A stretch of DNA of 64,000 nt from Serratia plymuthica (GTDB lineage: Bacteria > Pseudomonadota > Gammaproteobacteria > Enterobacterales > Enterobacteriaceae), in the NCBI RefSeq assembly GCF_018336935.1, contig NZ_CP068771.1, positions 3,286,001 through 3,350,000 on the forward strand, given 5' to 3'. Positions within the stretch are counted from its first letter, which is position 1. Each line of letters begins with the position of its first letter. A model generated the notes under the pieces. That model had not been told where the DNA came from. It saw only the letters and a program-made list of their open reading frames with translations, and did no database searches. Position numbers and translations under genes: made by a program. Positions 60,699 to 64,000 of this stretch are shown here, one piece after another.

Positions 60699-60861
60699 TG
60701 GTCGGCGAGAGAGGATTACGCGCATCTGCGATGCTTGCCCTACGGGCCGTTGCTGAAGCAACGTGGTCTCGCTGCGCTCGGCTCAAACCTCCTTCGGAGG
60801 TTCTCATCCTCTTGAACTCCAGACGAAAAAAAACCTGCTTAAAAAGCAGGTTTCTTGAATG
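60699..60861 (-). repeat. tRNA-Pro tail repeat, distal unit
   Basis: Begins with the last 19 nt of tRNA-Pro (complement of TGGTCGGCGAGAGAGGATT at 60699-60717). It continues with about 120 bp shared with the next unit, including hairpin arms AACCTCC/GGAGGTT and GTTGCTGAAGCAAC, and carries its own terminator at 60826-60853. The unit is 163 bp. Confidence 0.85.
60826..60853 (-). terminator. Terminator between tRNA-tail units
   Basis: Stem AAACCTGCTT / AAGCAGGTTT; on the minus strand it is followed by a run of T. Confidence 0.85.
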
Positions 60862-61022
60862 TGGTCGGCGAGAGAGGATTACGCGCATCTGCGATGCTTG
60901 CCCTGCGGGCCGTTGCTAAAGCAACGTGGTCTCGCTGCGCTCGGCTCGAACCTCCTTCGGAGGTACTCATCCTCATAAACTACAGGCGTAAAAAAACCGA
61001 CTTTCGTCGGTTTCTTTGAATG
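60862..61022 (-). repeat. tRNA-Pro tail repeat, proximal unit
   Basis: Second copy of the same 19-nt tRNA-Pro 3' end (60862-60880) and spacer, 161 bp up to the real tRNA. The shared spacer differs from the distal unit at only a few positions; the terminators differ in sequence. Confidence 0.85.
60989..61014 (-). terminator. Terminator directly after proM
   Basis: Stem AACCGAC / GTCGGTT, loop TTTC (plus-strand reading), followed on the minus strand by TTTTTTT. It should end the argX-hisR-leuT-proM transcript. Confidence 0.88.
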
Positions 61023-61099
61023 TGGTCGGCGAGAGAGGATTCGAACCTCCGACCCACTGGTCCCAAACCAGTTGCGCTACCAAGCTGCGCTACTCGCCG
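61023..61099 (-). tRNA. proM: tRNA-Pro (anticodon TGG)
   Basis: 77 nt, minus strand, starting CGGCGAGTAGCGCAGC and ending with encoded CCA. Anticodon loop TTTGGGA gives TGG. T-arm GGTTCGAATCC. Last gene of the four-tRNA operon. Confidence 0.98.
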
Positions 61100-61174
61100 A
61101 TTTCTTGTTGCAGATACTACTGAATTTTATCGCTTATGTCTATGTAAATATTAAAATTTATCAGACATTTTGTG

Positions 61175-61261
61175 TGGTGCGAAGAGAGGGACTTGAACCC
61201 TCACGTCCGTAAGAACACTAACACCTGAAGCTAGCGCGTCTACCAATTCCGCCACCTTCGC
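61175..61261 (-). tRNA. leuT: tRNA-Leu (anticodon CAG)
   Basis: 87 nt with the long variable arm of class II tRNAs. It starts GCGAAGGTGGCGGAATTGG and ends CGCACCA. Anticodon loop around GCTTCAGGTG gives CAG. Confidence 0.98.
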
Positions 61262-61304
61262 ACAGTCACAAAACAGCTTACAATTCTTCACTTCTCTTAG
61301 GAAG

Positions 61305-61381
61305 TGGGGTGGCTAATGGGACTCGAACCCACGACAACTGGAATCACAATCCAGGGCTCTACCAACTGAGCTATAGCCACC
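61305..61381 (-). tRNA. hisR: tRNA-His (anticodon GTG)
   Basis: 77 nt including the extra 5' G typical of tRNA-His; GGTGGCTATAGCTCAGTTGG to GCCACCCCA. Anticodon GTG in GGATTGTGATTCC. Confidence 0.98.
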
Positions 61382-61439
61382 ATTACTTCTTAACTTCACG
61401 CGGTAATACTACCACCGCAGCTCTTGCACACAAACTTAA

Positions 61440-61516
<77 letters not shown>

Positions 61517-61537
61517 GTAGCGCCGTTGCGGGAGGGG

Positions 61538-61566
61538 ATACTACGGATTTAACCCAATCCTGTCTA
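61538..61566 (-). promoter_or_regulatory. Promoter of the argX-hisR-leuT-proM operon
   Basis: Minus strand TAGACA (61566-61561), 17-bp spacer, TAGTAT (61543-61538), followed by a GC-rich discriminator CCCCTCCCG typical of stringently controlled stable RNA promoters. Confidence 0.85.
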
Positions 61567-61651
61567 GTGCTTTTTCGAAGAAATGTTGCGTTTGATTACG
61601 CTTTGCTCACTCCCACGCCGAAAAGCGCTATCCGTAGCCCCTTTTCACCGG

Positions 61652-63055
61652 TTATTGCTGCGTTTCTGCCCGTTTTTCAGCCGGATGATGTTTCTTGTGC
61701 ATGCCGAAAGCAAAGTAGCACAGGCTAACACCCGCCAAGAAAATCGCCCCCACCAACAGAGAAATACGCGTATCAGGGTTAATTCCCATGCCAATCAGTA
61801 CGCAGACCAGGAAAACGATGGTCAGATAGTTCACATACGGGAACATCACTGACTTGAAGCCGTGGGTTTTGATCGCTTCTTTATGAGCGCGACGGAAGTA
61901 CAGTTGGCTAATCAACACCACAAACCACGGCACCATACCGGGCAGCACGCTGGCGCTGTAGACATAGACAAATACCTGCTGCGGATTCGGAATGAGGTAA
62001 TTCAGCCCTGAGCCGACCAGCAGGCAGACGATGGTCACGGCAATGCAGTTCACCGGCACACCGCTGGCGGACAGCTTGGTTAAGGAAGCGGGCAGTTGGC
62101 GGTTCTTGGCCAGGGCATACAGCATGCGGCCACCGCTGTACATGCCGCTGTTGCAGCCGGACAGCGCCGCAGTCAGCACCACGAAGTTGATGATTCCCGC
62201 GGCGGCGACGATACCGATCTTGGCGAAGGTCAGCACGAACGGGCTGCCGATAGTGCCGATACCGTTCCATGGGAAGATAGTGACGATGACGAAGATGGCG
62301 CCGACATAGAAGATCAGAATGCGCCACAGGATATTGTTAATCGCGCGTTTCAGCGTAACCTGCGGGTTCTTGGCCTCGCCGGCGGTAATACCGACCAGCT
62401 CAACCCCCTGATAGGAGGCCACAACGATACACAGCGCGAACAGGAAGCCCTTCCAACCGCCGGCAAAGAAGCCGCCGTGCTGCGTAAGATTGGCAAAACC
62501 GATCGGCTCGCCACCGTTGCCAAAGCCAAAGAAGATCACTCCCAGTCCCACCAGAATCATCACAATGATGGTGGTCACCTTAATCATGGCAAACCAGAAC
62601 TCCAGCTCGCCGTACAGGCGCACCGCCGCCAGGTTGGCCAACGCCACCATCGCCACGGCGATCAACGCCGGCACCCACTGCGGGATTTCCGGGAACCAGA
62701 ACTGGACATAGACCCCAATGGCGGTGATTTCGGAGATGCCAACGGCAATCCACATAAACCAATAGCCCCAGGCGGTGAGGTAACCGAAATACGGCCCCAT
62801 ATATTTATGCGCATAAACGGCAAAAGAACCCGCTACCGGCTCCAGGAACAGCATTTCGCCCATCGAACGCATAATAAAGAACACGAACAGCCCGGCGATG
62901 ATATAGGCCAACAAGACCGACGGCCCCGCCCATTTCAGCGTGCTGGCCGACCCCATAAACAGACCGACACCGATGGTGCCACCCAGAGCGATCAGCTCAA
63001 TATGCCGGGCCTCTAGCCCCCGGTGCAGTCCTTGCGGTTTTTCTTTGTGTGCCAT
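61652..63055 (-). CDS. thrP: Threonine/serine permease ThrP (YifK)
   Basis: APC-family amino acid transporter of the inner membrane, 467 residues with twelve hydrophobic segments. [29 protein letters not shown] is the family N-terminal signature. Position next to argX and wecG matches E. coli yifK, shown to import threonine and serine. The leader contains an A/C-rich stretch that could be a GcvB target, as known for yifK in Salmonella. Confidence 0.94.
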   Translation of the reverse strand: MAHKEKPQGLHRGLEARHIELIALGGTIGVGLFMGSASTLKWAGPSVLLAYIIAGLFVFFIMRSMGEMLFLEPVAGSFAVYAHKYMGPYFGYLTAWGYWFMWIAVGISEITAIGVYVQFWFPEIPQWVPALIAVAMVALANLAAVRLYGELEFWFAMIKVTTIIVMILVGLGVIFFGFGNGGEPIGFANLTQHGGFFAGGWKGFLFALCIVVASYQGVELVGITAGEAKNPQVTLKRAINNILWRILIFYVGAIFVIVTIFPWNGIGTIGSPFVLTFAKIGIVAAAGIINFVVLTAALSGCNSGMYSGGRMLYALAKNRQLPASLTKLSASGVPVNCIAVTIVCLLVGSGLNYLIPNPQQVFVYVYSASVLPGMVPWFVVLISQLYFRRAHKEAIKTHGFKSVMFPYVNYLTIVFLVCVLIGMGINPDTRISLLVGAIFLAGVSLCYFAFGMHKKHHPAEKRAETQQ

Positions 63056-63425
63056 AGATCCTCAATGATGTCTTTTTGATTGTGTTTGCATGCCGGCCGC
63101 TGCCGGTCGTTATTGTTTTTTGATGAAAATAGAGTAAATCATCCCCCGCCGCTTTGGCTGACATCAATGTTTGATCGGGGCGATCTTACGGCGAGAAAAA
63201 CGTCGTTCAGCGCTGCCACTCCGGGCGCCAGCAACTGGGGATAATTTCCGGACGGTATCGTTTCGCATTTTGCCGCTATAAGCAAACCGCAACTTAAAAC
63301 TTTATGGAATAAATGAGGGTGGGCTTAGGGTCTGAGGTTATAGAGGTGCTGGCTAATACGTCATCAAGCAGCTTATTTGAACAAGTGAATACGCCAGGGC
63401 AGCACAATACACCCCGACGTACTCA
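63056..63425. other. Gap between wecG and thrP
   Basis: 370 bp without a supported gene. It carries the thrP promoter and leader; an inverted repeat GCCGGCCGCTGCCGGTC-like stretch near 63093-63110 lies in the leader. The remainder (63130-63420) shows nothing I can assign. Confidence 0.5.
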
Positions 63426-64000
63426 TCACATCTTGCCGCGGTAGTAGTAACCCACAAATTTCAGCAGTTTCAGTTGGCGACCAATCCGGCTGGGTTGACT
63501 GAGCAGCCGGTAAAGCCACTCCAGGCCAAGATTCTGCCATACCTTTGGCGCACGCTTCACGTGACCGGTGAACACGTCGTAGGTCCCGCCCACGCCCATA
63601 TACAACGCTTGCGGATGCGCCTTGCGGCAGTCGCGCATCAGGATTTCCTGTTTCGGCGATCCCATGGCAACCGTCACTATAGCGGCGCCGCTGACGCGGA
63701 TGCGTTCAAACAGCGCATCGCGCTGTTCGGGCTTGAAGTAACCATCCTGGCTGCCGACCAGATTCACATTCCACTGGCTGCGCAACTTCTGCTCGGTTTC
63801 CGCCAGTACCGAAGGTTTGCCGCCAATCAGGAACACCGGCGTCCCCTCACGGCCGGCACGCTGCATCAGCGCTTCCCACAGATCGGCGCCCGCCACGCGC
63901 GACACCTCGGCGCCCGGATATTTGCGGCGGATTGATCGCACCATGCTGATACCGTCGGCATACTTGTATTCCGCTTCGTCCAGCAATGCATGCAGCGCGG
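63426..64000 (-). CDS. wecG: UDP-N-acetyl-D-mannosaminuronic acid transferase WecG (5' part outside window)
   Basis: Glycosyltransferase of the WecG/TagA/CpsF family, which adds ManNAcA to lipid I in enterobacterial common antigen synthesis. About 190 C-terminal residues are present, including [49 protein letters not shown] and [17 protein letters not shown]. The reading frame runs off the right edge; the in-frame TTG at 63986 is internal, not the start. Confidence 0.93.
   Translation of the reverse strand, partial: ALHALLDEAEYKYADGISMVRSIRRKYPGAEVSRVAGADLWEALMQRAGREGTPVFLIGGKPSVLAETEQKLRSQWNVNLVGSQDGYFKPEQRDALFERIRVSGAAIVTVAMGSPKQEILMRDCRKAHPQALYMGVGGTYDVFTGHVKRAPKVWQNLGLEWLYRLLSQPSRIGRQLKLLKFVGYYYRGKM

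Noticed and set aside
60699..60717. Phage or island attachment site (tRNA 3'-end duplication)
   Set aside because: A duplicated tRNA end often marks an att site, but only about 160 bp lie between copies and no integrase is near. xerC at 49.5 kb is the housekeeping recombinase.
60542..60919. 125-codon ORF across the glmZ-proM interval
   Set aside because: It runs through heptamers, terminators and tRNA-tail repeats; the translation repeats because the DNA repeats. No coding signal.
60699..61041. CRISPR-like spacing of three 19-bp identical sequences
   Set aside because: The repeats are the tRNA-Pro 3' end, the spacers are nearly identical to each other, and there are no cas genes. This is a tRNA-tail duplication.

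Overview
The window is chromosomal DNA of a gamma-proteobacterium of the order Enterobacterales, most probably a Serratia. The evidence is a near-canonical Serratia serralysin (metalloprotease) gene next to its periplasmic inhibitor, E. coli-like gene order over many loci, dense GC-rich coding, and several full-length 127-bp ERIC elements. I cannot name the species from sequence alone; the serralysin N-terminus differs from the S. marcescens E-15 form as I remember it. No prophage, complete insertion sequence, CRISPR array or rRNA operon was seen. Most genes are ordinary housekeeping genes; the accessory content lies in two short insertions and in the intergenic repeats.

Layout. 1-3578 (-): ugpB-A-E-C, glycerol-3-phosphate ABC importer, with tandem Pho boxes upstream. 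3827-10170 (-): a PLP aminotransferase and livKHMGF (branched-chain amino acid importer). 10578-14252 (+): panM, then a two-gene exported module of unknown function (DUF3142 protein plus helical-repeat protein). 14319-18664 (-): rpoH and ftsYEX. 18886-20911: rsmD, yhhL, yhhM, yhhN. 20949-22845 (-): protease inhibitor and serralysin, inserted between yhhN and zntA, which are neighbours in E. coli. 23538-28427: zntA with a ZntR-type promoter, tusA, a 267-bp terminal-inverted-repeat element, yhhQ, a GNAT acetyltransferase and dcrB. 28475-35455: glpABC (-) divergent from glpT-glpQ (+). 35491-45501: yigL, pldB, rhtB, rhtC, recQ, pldA, yigI, rarD, an AbrB-family permease and corA with a candidate leader ORF. 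45949-52386: wbuC-type cupin, uvrD (LexA box), yigB, xerC, a DUF484 protein, dapF and lptM. 52459-59706: cyaY, cyaA (-) and hemCDXY (+). 59757-61516: tandem ERIC copies, the sRNA GlmZ with a sigma-54 type promoter, two copies of the tRNA-Pro 3' tail with terminators, and the argX-hisR-leuT-proM tRNA operon (-). 61652-64000 (-): thrP/yifK and the 3' part of wecG.

Themes. Glycerol-3-phosphate is served by four loci here: ugp (phosphate starvation), glpQ (periplasmic phosphodiesterase), glpT (antiporter) and glpABC (anaerobic oxidation). Membrane and envelope functions are frequent (pldA, pldB, lptM, ftsEX, wecG, corA).

The most unusual signals are non-coding: ERIC and a second palindromic repeat family that end on or next to gene stop codons; ERIC ends that may supply -10 boxes to uvrD and recQ; an unclassified 267-bp inverted-repeat element; and tRNA-Pro-tail repeats reminiscent of the E. 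coli tyrT/rtT arrangement. The best protein candidate for an undescribed system is the DUF3142/helical-repeat pair.
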